58,557 nucleotides of DNA from Monosporascus cannonballus. Its lineage: Eukaryota > Ascomycota > Sordariomycetes > Xylariales. Shown here piece after piece: positions 46,946 to 58,374 of the stretch. Below the pieces are notes generated by a model, which worked only from the letters and a program-made list of their open reading frames with translations, was not told the origin of the DNA and searched no databases. Every line of letters begins with the position of its first letter. Position 1 is the stretch's first letter. The translations under genes were made by a program, and so were the position numbers. The stretch lies in NCBI GenBank assembly GCA_004154925.1, contig QJNS01000361.1, positions 1 through 58,557 of the forward strand, read 5' to 3'.

Positions 46946-48354
46946 ATGTCGGATGACGAGGCGGATCCGGAGCTCCTGGCCCTGTTGCGGCAGCATCTCG
47001 AGGGCAAGCCGAACATCAGCGAGGAACCCGAGACAGGCGTCTTAGAAGGTGTCGAGTACGTCTACGACAACTCCATCGACGTCGCGGTCGACATGAGGGC
47101 CACCAAGAACGCAGCTGCTACCATCTACGAGCAGATGCAGCAGAAGGGCTTCTCCACGGCGAACTGGGCCGACCAGGAGATGCATCCGAAGACCAAGGAC
47201 GAATCCACCGTCGCCTTTATCTTCACCATGGACTTGCTTAATTTTTCCTTCTGGTCTTTACTGCCCGAGGATGAGCGCTACGCGGTCCTCTATCGAGACA
47301 AGCGCTGGACCGGCTACGGCAGCCTGGTCGCCTCCTTGCAGCGGGCACTGGAAGAAGGTGGGTGAATACCTCCGCACAAACGAACATCCAATTAGACGAC
47401 CACTAGGGGCATTGCCTTGTCGTCTCAGAATTTCGTATGGTTTGGCCTAGCCCTGGTTAATCGGTACCAAAGATATCCCCATAACCGATCCACACTACTG
47501 GCAGAACGAGGAAGAGTGCACCCTTGACTCCCTGAGATACGTATTCAGGTCCTGCACAGACGAGGAGATACCGCTTCTGGAAGCGCGGTTCGCGTGTCTG
47601 CGAGAGGCGGGACAGGTACTATACGAAGTAGGTTAACCCACCCACCACCCTAGAACATGCAATGCGCAGTTCGTTCGTTCGTTTGCTCCCCCGTGAAAGA
47701 AAAGAGGAAAGAACGTAATCGCCAACACACCGCAACCCGGCGCCTTGCATTTAGAAGTACGACTGCAGCTTCACAAACTGCATAGAGGCCGCCGACGGGT
47801 CTGCCGCGGGGCTGGTGAACCTACTCGCGCAGGACTTCGCCTGCTTCAGGGACGAGTTCCCGTTCCCCGGGCGGCGCAGGCCCGTGCGCTTCCTCAAACG
47901 CGCGCAGATCCTCGTGGCGGACCTGTGGGCGTGCTTCGGCGGCGAGAGCTACGGGGAGTTCTACGACATCGACAAGGTCACCATGTTCGCCGACTACCGC
48001 ATCCCGCAGATATTGGTGAGCCTGAGCTGCCTGGGATATAGCCCCCCGCTACAGGCTATGATAGAAAGGAAAGAGGTCATCGAGAGCGGGAGCGGCTACG
48101 AAATGCAGATTAGAGGTTAGTGGACTTCTATGCTGGGTCCAACGAACCATCGGAACGTTATGCTAAGAGACCTACCTACAGCCGGCACCATATGGTGCGT
48201 TGAACTCATCAGGCGTGAGATCAAACGCCAACATCCGGAAGCAAAACTCAATGCGATACTGATAGACTTCTTCCTGTACGACACCATGAAACAGCTGGAG
48301 GCGCAGGGCAAGGAGACGATACCTCATCATCGGACAAGGAGCATCTGGTATTAG
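46946..48354 (+). CDS. QNG1: queuosine salvage protein (QNG1 / DUF2419)
   Basis: Four exons, 46946-47357, 47473-47627, 47755-48115 and 48182-48354, close in phase to 366 residues. The family releases the base queuine from queuosine nucleotide so that eukaryotes can recycle it for tRNA modification. Visible family segments are LLNFSFWSLLPEDERY, ITDPHYWQNEEE, then FLKRAQILVADLWACFGG, TMFADYRIPQILVSL, and the characteristic C-terminal DFFLYD ... IPHHRTRSIWY. Length matches the family. All introns have GT-AG ends; exon 1 ends LEE, and the splice gives LEEDIPITDP. It is tail to tail with the POLD4-type gene, 226 bp apart. Confidence 0.94.
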
Positions 48355-48580
48355 ACGATCTTTCTCTTATCATATAGAAAGATCTAACAGAATAATCATC
48401 AGTATTGAACGTATTCAGGCAATACAAGCTAGATATAAACCGCTTTTTCGTAAACCTAGCCAGGCAAATCAGGTCCCCAAACGCCTCCGGAAACTCCTCG
48501 CCTGTGATAGACCCGTTTCATCGTGCACAGTATGCTGTTCTACAGCCAAAATGAATTCCATGGCAGCGCCTCCTACCAGC

Positions 48581-49288
48581 TCAAGAAACACCTACAACCG
48601 TCGCATTCAGGATCTCATCAATATGCGCACGCTCGATACCTTTGGTGCCCTTCTTCTCCTCCTTCAGGAGCACAGCAAGGACCTCGAGCGGCGGATTCAG
48701 GCCCAGTCTCTGGGCCCGCTGCCAGCGCTTGATCCGGGAGATGCCCACACACGGCTGCGTATACAGTCAGTCAGCGCACTTCGATTCCGATGATAGTCAA
48801 GACGCGGAGCCAGGGAAAAATGAGGCGGGAAGTAAGTAGGGGAGGAATAAACGAAGGGAGAGGAGGGAGAAGGGGATACGTACCCCGTACTGCGAGCTGA
48901 CGTCCCAGTACCGCAGCACCTTCTCCGCCAGACTCAGGTCCTCCTGGTGCACGCGCGGCGCCTTGCGCTCGCGCTCCAGCGCCCGCCAGTACTGCTCGAT
49001 CTGGCTGTCGGCGACCTTCTGGGCGCGCAGCTCCGCCTCCGACTTCTCGGGCTCGGGCTCCGGCACCACTGCCTTCACCTCCTCCTTGCCCTCGAGCTCT
49101 GGCTCTGACTCGAGGTCCGCAGTCGACACGTGCTTGCCGAGCGGGCTCTGCTTCGTCGGCGACGTGGAGACGAGGTTCTTCGCGTCCGACTTGGCGGACT
49201 TGGGGACCGACGACTTCGTCACCCGGTGGTTGAAGGACAACGTCGACTGCCGGCCGGCCGGGCGGCTGGAGCGTCTTGTAGTAGGCAT
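48581..49288 (-). CDS. POLD4: DNA polymerase delta subunit 4
   Basis: Two exons, 49288-48884 and 48754-48581, give 192 residues. It is the small accessory subunit of replicative polymerase delta (Cdm1 in fission yeast, p12 in humans; absent in budding yeast). The conserved C-terminal part joins the exons: KVLRYWDVSSQYG, then PCVGISRIKRWQRA, then GLNPPLEVLAVLLKE. The N-terminus is basic and contains RQSTLSFNH, which resembles a PCNA-interacting peptide, as known in this subunit. The middle is acidic low-complexity (EPELEGKEEVKAVVPEPEPE). The start is the first ATG of the frame. The intron has GTACGT and a CAG acceptor. Confidence 0.93.
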
Positions 49289-50042
49289 TGCTACTAATTG
49301 ATATTCAATAGGACTTGGAATATTCAACAGATGGAAAATCTCGAGAAATCGAGAGTTTTTCTCAGTTATTATTGCAAATTTCCAGGGTTATGTTGCGTTT
49401 CAGAGCAGGTTGCTTCGTTCGTCAAGTGCTTGGAGATGAAAAAGATCGATAACCGAAACGTCGCCAGCTGCGTGCGAAATGACGTGGGGATCTCCCTGGC
49501 CCCTTCGTTGTCCGCCTAAATTGGCGGGGCAACACGAGAGTTGAGCGTAGTCACGTGACTTATTGACAGGGCACCTGCGTACCCACCTTACTATGTATGT
49601 ACTTCATGAAAAGCAGCAGCGCGATTGCGTCTTGGCATAATTCATTAACTTAGAGTCGCATGCATATTCAGCAAACCGATATATTTCCCTGAATTAGGGG
49701 GTTGAGACTTAGACTTGCGAGATTCGCTCTGGAATATCAGAGATGAGATGCGCAACTATCAGCGCTAGCATTTACTGCATAATAATTTCAATTCCATGGG
49801 CCTTAGGATTTAAAGCGCTACTGAGCGCCAATAATCATGAGCCCGTTGTGGTTGTCAGGCGTTACGATGGTACTTCCGCTTAGTTAAAATCCCCCCCCAA
49901 AAGATAGGGGTGTCAATTACCGAAGCTGATGATACTGCTACAAAATTCCTTAAACAATCAGGGCGCGAGCTCAACAGCGGACATCATATTCTATGCGTTG
50001 CAGTCGTAGAACAGACACACTAGCTTCCTTCCACTGCGGTAG
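49289..50042. other. intergenic, no gene seen
   Basis: Holds the POLD4 promoter on the minus strand. No other feature is supported. Confidence 0.5.
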
Positions 50043-50179
50043 TTAGAAGGATGAAGTAAACTGAGAGGAGCCGCTATCCTCGTTATAGCTCGCCTGCAGG
50101 GTGGTGGCATATGCCAGCCGGTCGCTAGTTGTCAGTGCGGCACGAAACGCAGCGTATGGGCGGCCGTCGCGATCATTTT

Positions 50180-50263
<84 letters not shown>

Positions 50264-50600
50264 GCAGNNNNTTTTTGCCCCCCCCCCCCCCCCCCCGCCG
50301 AGGCCAGGAAAAGGTTGGCGTCGGCATCCAGAAATCGGCATTGCCCCTTCAGGACCTCACCGGAAGGAGCCCAGGTCGATCGAAGACATCTTCAATCCTT
50401 CCTGGTCGTAGTAGCACACGTCGCCGAGCGTGCGTACTGGCTGCTGAGCAGGCCGTGGCCGCTGGGTGCGCTGCCGGAGCGGACTCTGCCGAGACAAATG
50501 TAGAAAGGTGCTACGCCTTCACATACCGGCCTGTGGCATCGGACATCCGCCCATCGCTCGGTTCAAGGCCTAAGCATCCCCAGACGGAAGTTGCGTTGGG
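50043..50600 (-). pseudogene. possible gene fragment broken by assembly gap
   Basis: On the minus strand, both sides of the gap show protein-like text. One side (about 50,450-50,363) reads GDVCYYDQEGLKMSSIDLGS and is followed by GTGAGG, a plausible splice donor. The other (about 50,180-50,043) reads DGRPYAAFRAALTTSDRLAY and ends at a TAG. They may be two exons of one gene whose middle is lost in the gap. The family is not recognised, and the link between the halves is inference. Confidence 0.3.
50181..50296. other. poly-G / N / poly-C assembly scar
   Basis: 82 consecutive G (50,181-50,262), then TGCAG, four N (50,268-50,271), five T, one G and 19 C (50,278-50,296). A run of this length next to N characters is best explained as an artefact of gap closing. 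Open frames across it that encode poly-glycine or poly-proline are not real. Confidence 0.85.
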
Positions 50601-51850
50601 TTGATGAACCGCGTTTTTGAGTCACTAAAATGCAAGCGAAGGGGGCTCGTACGAGTCCATGCGACCTGGTATCATCGCACACGCCTGGAATGGCCAAGTT
50701 ACAGTAGAGACTTGCTCGGTCCAGGAATTTGGAGGTGACATGCAAATCTTAGTATGCCAAAAGCATGACTTACACTGCTCCTGATTGCATGGCTGTTGCT
50801 GTGGCAGCGATGGAGTGTGGAGTCCACTAGAGATGCTACTATCATTATCATTCTCGCGGTTGCTGCCAGCGCTGAAAGATTCACCAAATCGACTTCCTAC
50901 GCCTGCTTAACTGGCTATAGCGCCAAAAGAGGCAGTTAATACTTAACCGCCCAGCCGGCACAAATGGTTCATGTTGCGCAGATGCCCCTATTCCTGACGC
51001 CCGCGCAGAATCCATCGAGGACGCCATCACGCAAAGGTGTCGCAAACATACAACTGCCAAATGGGCTGAATGGCAGCGAGGCATCCGCGAGCATTTTAAG
51101 ATAACCAAAGCGAGTCACTACCTGGTCCCATGTAGAGTAGTTAACCCAACGGAGATGGACGCCAAGCAAAGGTAGATTTTAGCTCGTCTTAGAGATAGTT
51201 GGTAAATATTGAAACTACGGGCCCCTTAGAGCATGCCTGCTCGCCTCCCCTTTGATTACCTAATCAAGCGCCTATTTCTTCAACTTATAGCTATGGCCAA
51301 GAAAGAGCATCCAGAGGAGGCACTCGGAGTATGGCGCAGCAATTTACTACCGTCCTCGCAGTCCTGGTTTCGACGAAACCAAACTGCGAATGTCTTGGTA
51401 GAAATTTAAGTGGCTCCGGCAAATTTTGCCGTGCGTTTGGTCGCGGCCCAGTCTTCCAGCCGTATATGAAAGCTGATTATTGTAAGGATTCCCAATTGGA
51501 TTCGTGATCGCGTGAAGGAGCTGAAGCTTATTACGACGGCAGGAGGGCCTCCCCGGTCGAGCTTATGAGTAGCATCAGTTACCGGTTCTGCTATTTGTGC
51601 GCAGCGAGTGGCCGGATGTAAGCGTCACTGAAAATATCGACGGAATGTTATAAGAAGGACTGGTCTCCGCCATACATCCCTGAGTCTTAGAGATTCAAGA
51701 CCGCCTCTTAGAAGTCGAGCTTTCCACTTAGCCGTGATAAACCACCGTTGGTTGACAGCTGCGGTTATGGTTGAAAACGGTGCAATTGTCAGACCCAGCC
51801 GAAGTCGATCAAATAGCTAAGCCTTGGCTTAGTTTGATCACCTACTGGAA
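50601..51850. other. intergenic; possible coding relic
   Basis: Mostly featureless. On the plus strand, an 85-codon open stretch without ATG (about 50,923-51,177) contains protein-like text such as AITQRCRKHTTAKWAEWQRG. It may be a relic of a transposon or gene, but no family is recognised. Confidence 0.35.
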
Positions 51851-52026
51851 GGAGGTTACTTTATGCACCCCTGGTATCTTTTCCTCTTAGCTACAGTTGT
51901 ATTTAGGTATATAAAAGGAGGGTTCGCTACCCTCACCTTCTATCTAGGACCTTCTAGAGGTCAGGCAACTTGTTAATACACTTTTCTTCAGCTATATGCT
52001 TCTGTGTGTGATGTCAGGGTCTCATA
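51851..52026 (+). mobile_element. decayed LTR copy C, 5'-truncated
   Basis: It matches the last 175 or so bases of LTR copies A and B, including TATAAAAGGAGGGTTCGCTA and GATGTCAGGGTCTCA, and ends CATA instead of CACA. The first 35-40 bases of the LTR are not recognisable. Relative to copy A it carries many C-to-T changes, several in CpA (for example CTCAGCCACAG to CTTAGCTACAG), consistent with mild RIP or age. Confidence 0.75.
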
Positions 52027-52341
52027 GCAATGTAGGCAAGTTGTGGAGAGATAGGGGAACGAGAATCATGCAACGTATCACTAGTGCTGTTCGCTTATCT
52101 TATAGTATTCGGCTAGTCGGCTCTATAATCAGACGCGTGATACTTCAGCTTAAGGTAGAAGAGAATACCATCAATGGCACCAATGGAAAGAGCACCTCTT
52201 ATGCTTATCGCAGTGGAGTGAGAGGCCATCCAGCATACTTCACTTCTATTAGAACCACGCAAGATAAATTACCGCAGCTGCCCGCTAGGCAACGAGCTGC
52301 CCCTCTTATAGCCATCACCCCCTAAGCCGGCGTGCGGACAC
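52027..52341. other. intergenic, no gene seen
   Basis: A 109-codon frame starts inside the LTR (51,996) and crosses this stretch. It has no domain character and is not supported as a gene. Confidence 0.4.
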
Positions 52342-53657
52342 TCAGTTGGGGTTGTCGCCATGCGTCAGCGTCTCAAATCCGACGAACATGGAGTTCTGTT
52401 TCGCGGGACGGTGAGTCCGGATATACTCAGCCGTGTAGGGCAAGGACTCGCCCCTACGCCGGAAGGCGTTGTAACCAGGTTCGAAAACTACAGAATAGGG
52501 GTTAGTGTACGATTCGTGAAATGGCGTGCGCTGAGGGGACAGGACGAGCATACTGTATTCCATCTTCCCGTTTATCTGTCCATTGCACATGCCGTTGACG
52601 GATATACCATCCGCAATCCGCGCGTGCTGTTCTAAGGCTGCCTTCAGTCGCGTGCCTGTGTCGCCCGAATACAAGTCGTCGCCCTGGATGTACGCGGTCT
52701 CCATCATATGCGAGATGGAGGCGAGACCGTAGGAAGCGTGTGGCAGGTCGCGGCATGTCTCCATTAGCTGGCCATGGTAGAACGGACCTGATGGAAGCCG
52801 GTAGAGGGCCCGCAGCCCCGCTTCCGTCCTGTAGTAGCTGATCTTGGATGACCACTCCGGAGGGTTGGGAAGCGGGCCATCGTCATCGAGGTAGATGTAG
52901 GATGCAATGTGCTCCTTGAGGCGGTTCAGAACGGATTGATAGAGCGCAACGTCATCGGTGAAGATGGCAATGCCCATGGCGCCCTCCAGCATGACTGAAG
53001 CAAGAGTTGTCAGCTACGCATCTCCCCTCCCCGCGGTTCAAAGATAAGCTTACCTGAGTCGACGTTGTTAGGGTTGTCTCCCGAGCCATTGCGGATCTCG
53101 GGCAGATAAATCTCCTTCAGCATCCTCGTAAACGCATCCTGGCTACTGTGCGACCACCCAGCGTTCGTGTGCCGGATGATCTCGGCCGCTCGAGTCAGGG
53201 TCGATGTCACCCAGCCCGATTCCAACCCTACCTGCTCCGGGAAGTCCGCGTAGCGCTGCTGCGTCTTGAGCGTACTAGACCAGGCGTCGAAGATCCTGAT
53301 GGCAGCCTGTGCGGATGCCCCGTCCCCCGTCAGCGCCCAGCGCAAGGCGTTAGCATAGGCCGAGAGGCTGTCGTAGCGGCGTTCTTTGCAGCCGACCTCG
53401 TTGCTGCCGCCTCCGTTGCAGACTACCGTTGCGACCGGGGATGGGGTGTAGCTGCTTGGGGTATACCACACGCCATTTAGGTCTCTCAGCGCGGCTGCGT
53501 ACGGCTCAGAGTTGATGTGAGCTTTGACGTGATCCAGCTGTTTCTGGCTGATAAAAACGCCAGGGTGCTTGAAGCTGGACTGGCGTGCGGAATGCTGAGT
53601 TGGGCTCGCAGTCGCTATGGCTGAGAGACCCACGAGAACGTAGTTCTGGAACAACAT
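52342..53657 (-). CDS. secreted alginate-lyase-like polysaccharide lyase
   Basis: Two exons, 53657-53054 and 52994-52342, close in phase to 418 residues. Residues 1-18 form a signal peptide (MLFQNYVLVGLSAIATAS). The rest resembles the alpha/alpha-toroid alginate-lyase fold found in several lyase families that cleave uronic-acid polymers. Visible pieces include the early HPGVFISQKQLDHVKAHI, WVTSTLTRAAEIIRHT, a GLASISHMMETAYIQGDD stretch, and a late GKMEYSML and PYTAEYIRTH. In fungi such proteins may act on glucuronans or other uronates rather than alginate; the sequence does not fix the substrate. The intron is 59 bp with GTAAGC and a CTGAC branch-like site. The gene is isolated: the nearest neighbours are a decayed LTR and a long gene-poor stretch. 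Confidence 0.82.
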
Positions 53658-56600
53658 GATGACAGAAGAAGGGAGAGGTTTCCGAAATCGCTAAGATACG
53701 GCTCCGGAGATATCGGGAGCCGGTTTAAGAAGGAGACATTCCGGGATGCCAGAACGAGTCAGGCATTCATTACCTAGACAGCCAGCTTAGCAGACCGGCA
53801 TCGAATGGATATCGATCCTCCTTTTATAGCAAGGAAATTCCTCCGCGAATTCCAGAAGCGTGGAAATGGTGCCAAGCTAAGCGATATTTCATCAATACCT
53901 ACCCACTGTTCTTAGTAAGACGGAATTTACGAAGCGCAACGGGAGACTCCGGATACACATCGACTATGATTAATAAGTAAACGTTGCGGGCCCGGGGGCC
54001 TGCCTGACGCCAATTGACGCTACCCCGGGGTCCCGGTGGAACCAGATAGCAGACGGGACAATTCGGGGTCTAACTAAAGAGTTCCTCCATAAATGTTTTC
54101 AAATGTCCCCCGAATGTAAGACAAAGAACCAGCTCACCCTAGCTCTAACTCATCCTTCCCTCCTAACCAGCCGGGCAATGGAAAAACCGACTGGTCTCAG
54201 AGGGTCCTCGGCTTCTCTCGAGGAGATGTGCCATCAAAGGCAACAAGGCTATGGGGAAATTGTGAGATGTGATGCTGGTTCGGCATTTGTTGGGTGTACA
54301 GGATATCTTGCCGCTTGAGGTTGACGGGGCGTAAAGTTGAAAAGATCGCCCAACGCATGAATCACCGACTAAGAGTTGTACTCAGAGAAAAGTGATGTTC
54401 CCAAACGGTCTCGTTACCGCCAAGTTCATTTTCCATAGCGTACAGCACGCAACCAGGGGTCACTTTCCCCCAGTATCCCGCTTAGGCCACTTATACTCTT
54501 AGATGGCCTGATAGTTGCCCATCACCTACCGCTCCTGGCTCTACGCTGCAGTAATCACTGCTCATCGATGCTAGTTCCTTCTTTTTCTGGGCAACCACTT
54601 GCTGTGGGGCCCAAGTGGTTCTTGAGCCGTGATTAGCGTCGTGATAAATGTTGCTAGAGTTTAGAAAGGGGGAATAGGCAGGTAACGATATGCGTGGGAT
54701 GTCGGAGTCCAGTGATTTCTCGAATTTAACATTAGTCGCCGCCCTTTGGTTATCTCTGAGGTCACCTCGGCGGCAGGCAGCATGGGTGTCAGGTGCCAAG
54801 GTTCGACCCCCTTTCTGGGGCCCAGCGCCCCACCACTGAGGGTCTGGTTTGTGTATATAGGGGGGGCTTCGTCCTGAGAAGTTAGAGAGAGGCAGGCGTT
54901 AATGGTCATCTATTTACTACCTACCCATACTACGAACTACCTGCTAGGCTCCTTCTTCTGCCTTTCACTCTGTACTTCACTATTTTCTCTGACAGTGGGT
55001 GGGGTGACACGTATAATATGGTGTAAACCTACGTATACTGTGAATATAGGGATCTGAAGAAGCATAAGCGGAAATCGAACATAAAGTTCTAAGAAATGGC
55101 TAATGTCAGCATTCGGGCTAGGCATTCTCACTAGCGAATCGATTCCTTTATTTTCCTATTCTCCTTCCCATTTAGAGTAACGAGCTAGCGTTCAGCTTGG
55201 GCACTATCCTGAACCATGAGGTACTTACTCCCTTTCTCACTTCCGATTTATTTCTGACTTTAAATTATTTCATAGAAAGAGGCTTTAAAGGATAAGCTTA
55301 ACTCCTTAATGGATAAAGGGGATTAGGTGACGCTTAAATAACCATGGGGAATTCTTTAAGTCCAGACCAGTACCGAGAAATCAAATTTCTTAAAAAAATG
55401 TGTTCGACAAGGGCAAAATGGCTAACCAAGAAAATAAATGCCTTTTTATGTTAGCCTCATGGGTTCGCCTAAGCGTACGACATGGTTTCTCCGGAAGGCT
55501 TCGACTCAATATGTCCGGTGGCGGCGACCGGATAAGGTTGTATAAATTCAGGGGCAAGTCGCATGGTACTGACAGTGGGCAGATATGCTATACCTGACGT
55601 TTCGCTTAAGAGTTAATCTCTCTCAGAGACTCCATCTTTCAGCACAAGTTAGTTTCCACCTTAGGACGTAGGCTCGGATAGAGCGTGAGAAACAAAACTT
55701 GACCGGGTTAAGCTCCGCACAACTTACCTCAGGATCAGGCTTATGCCCCGGATTTCGAGCGTGCCGGTCGGATAAGTTCGCGACGGCGCGAGCCAGGGTC
55801 TCCTGTTGCCCGCCTGGCGGCCAGGGCCCAAAAACCATCATGGGCACCGTTGTCGGCATCGCTATCATCACCCGTTGTCACAACATCATTACGACTGACG
55901 TTCCCACGGCTGTTTTCGCACTCCGCCAACGCTACGGGGAGAAACTGCGGCGCCGCGGGAATTGAGGTACGCGCGCGTGGTCCGCAGACGCAGAAGCACG
56001 ACGGACAACTGTAGGAAGGGCGTCGAACGCGAGTCGTGGCCGCCGAGCGGGAACTCCGGGACGGTGAGAAGGCGGCGACGGCGTAGCTGGTGCGGGAATG
56101 CCGGCGAGTTGACGCGCGCGGCGGTCACCTGTTGGTAGGGGTAGCTCCCGTACTTTATCCTGGAGTTTCCTAGCGGAGCTTCTGAACCGGGAGAAGCGGT
56201 CGCGCCGCACCGCCGCCGCTAGCCGATGGCTATCGGAGTTGTTCATATTTGGTTGGTGGCTGGTATCGACGACGTATTTGTAACTAGCTGGGGTGAGCCT
56301 AGGTGGGCGAACTGATTAGTTGCGTCTCTAACTATAGAGAGGAAAAATTCTATATTCGCTTGATAGGACCCCATGGCTTGGTGTGTCCCACCGGTGATGC
56401 CTAACTTCAAGGAGAGGCTTGAATTAAAACTGGCTTCAAACTTTGTATACGTAACATACACATCCAGCTGGAAATGGCTTGAAAAATGGGGTCTATAGCA
56501 AAGCTGAAGATTTCAAACTCGAAGAGAAATTCGGCATCAAAACCTAACTTCGAAGATCAGAAAGCAGAGCCCCCCCTAAACCACTTGATGTTTATGGACA

Positions 56601-57154
56601 GGGTCGAGGCCAGAATGGCAGGGTAACAGGCTACAACACCTGAGGATTCGGCTTCTAAGATCATTCGCAGGCGCCGCGTGTCTTCCCATGACCGTGACAA
56701 AATATAGCAGTCTCCTCCTTCCGGGCTCTTCGGAAATCTGCTTAACATAAGCCCGTCAGGCCGGTCGAGTAACTTGATCAGGGGCGATTGAAGCCTGCGC
56801 TATACCAACCCCGCAACTGCCGTAGGTTCTTATAGCACGGTTCAAGACTCAGAAGATAGTCAAGAGGGAATTCCACCTCTGGGTCGTCGTTCTGGGTTAC
56901 GATGGCGGTATGGTGGGCAATCCCGGGAATCGTCTTACGGCCTGCTCTGAGCCTCGAATCCGCACGTTCTCAGTGGTGACAAGTGTGATAAGAGACCATG
57001 TAAACGTAGTCAATTCCTAGCCCTGCGCCATAGGTGCCTGGACTCTTTTCCCTGCCATAGTAACGCCCGATTCGAGCAAATGCACCAAAATGAAGAGCCC
57101 CCTGTCTAATATCCCCTAGTGTCGTGCCATCATGGGGATGCAAACCAATCACAT
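53658..57154. other. 3.5-kb gene-poor stretch
   Basis: No gene can be supported. A GC-rich patch at about 55,920-56,220 is open on the minus strand (104 codons from an ATG at 56,246), with Arg-rich text and no recognised domain. Short frames at 56,557-56,748 and 56,970-57,152 (minus) also carry protein-like text but no splice partners. Some of this may be the relic of one or more lost genes. Confidence 0.4.
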
Positions 57155-58374
57155 CTATGCTCCCGTAGCCTCGCGGTAGAAAGTCAAACTCCTGTTTGCG
57201 CCGGCCGTGCAGAACATCTCATTCCGGCCCGTTTTAGGCAACCACTTGACGGCCCACAGAGCCTTGTCGGTCTCGCTGTGCGTGGCTACGCAGGCGCCGC
57301 GCTCGATGGACCAGACCTTGACCTTGCCGTCGAAGGCACCGCTGAGCAGGTACTCGCCCGTGTCGTTCCAGTCGAGGCTCATGATCCAGGCCGTGTGGCC
57401 CGTCAGGTTGCCCACGTGCTCGCCGTGCTTGGTGTCGTAGATAGCTATCATACCTGCGTCGCCGGCGGCAGCGAGCCTGGATGCCAAAGGCGAGAAAGCA
57501 ACCGCGCGAACGGGCTTTACCAGTCCTGCCTGTGACGTTAGCATACCCATCCCTCCGCCTGGTTGCCAGACGCGCGAGATGCTCGGGGAGATTTACCTGG
57601 TAGCGAGTATTGTAGACGACCCGTCTCATTGTTGAACACGTAAACGGCACCGCTCTGGTGTCCGCTCGCCGTATACTTCCCGTCGAGGCTCAGGTCGACG
57701 CACAGTCCGAAGCTCCCCGTACTCGCGCTGCCCGTCTCGTACTCTTGTATCTTGACGCCCTGCTTCCCGGCAAACAGGTCCCACACGTTGATGCGGCCGT
57801 CGTACGTCGTGGCGGCCAGGAACTGACCCTCCTCGCTCAGCGCGACGGCCCAGACCTCTCCCGCGCTCTTCTTGCCCTCCCTGGCCGTATCCAGCTCGCC
57901 GAATGGCTCCCAGTCGCCGGACCCCGACTCGGCCTGCTTCCATATCTTCACCTCGCCCCCGAAGCCGGCCGACGCGGCGATCTTGCCGTTGCGGGACACG
58001 GCGATGTGGTGGCATCCGAGCTTATGGGCATCGCTTAGGGATTGTACGAGCGGGAAGGTGGGTTGGTTGGTGGCGTGTACGCGGAGGGTCGATGAGCCGC
58101 TGGCGGAGAGAATGGCCGTGGGCGTGGTAGCGAGAGAGAAGACGTCGGTTATGTGGGCTAGCATCAGTTAGGCCCAACCTCCATTCATATAGCGAAGCTA
58201 TGTATATGTGACAGGCCCCAAGAGGCGTCTCATGGTGGGGGCGGAATTGGGGGTGGAGCTGGGGAGAACTGACCATCGTCCACGGTGTGCGTGGTCAGAT
58301 ACTGTTTAGACTGTGTGGTGGAGATTAGCATCACCGTGCCAGTGGTTAGGTGTTCTGTTTTGGAATCTCACCAT
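57155..58374 (-). CDS. SKI8: WD40 protein SKI8 / REC14
   Basis: Four coding exons, 58374-58372, 58310-58274, 58157-57597 and 57525-57155, close in phase to 323 residues. SKI8 is the WD-repeat scaffold of the cytoplasmic Ski complex, which feeds RNA to the exosome; it also has a meiotic role as REC14. The N-terminus reads MSKQYLTTHTVDDAHITDVF, typical of the family. WD-like blades follow, for example ILSASGSSTLRVH, AASAGFGGEVKIW, LAATTYDGRINVWD, and LLSGAFDGKVKVW. The first coding exon is just the ATG, directly followed by GTGAGA. The next exon begins after CACACAG with TCTAAACAG. The last acceptor is a CAGGCAG tandem; only the downstream AG keeps frame. Confidence 0.92.

Noticed and set aside
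50101..50604. Open frames across the poly-G run encoding poly-glycine or poly-proline proteins
   Set aside because: They are produced by the homopolymer and N gap, which look like an assembly artefact.
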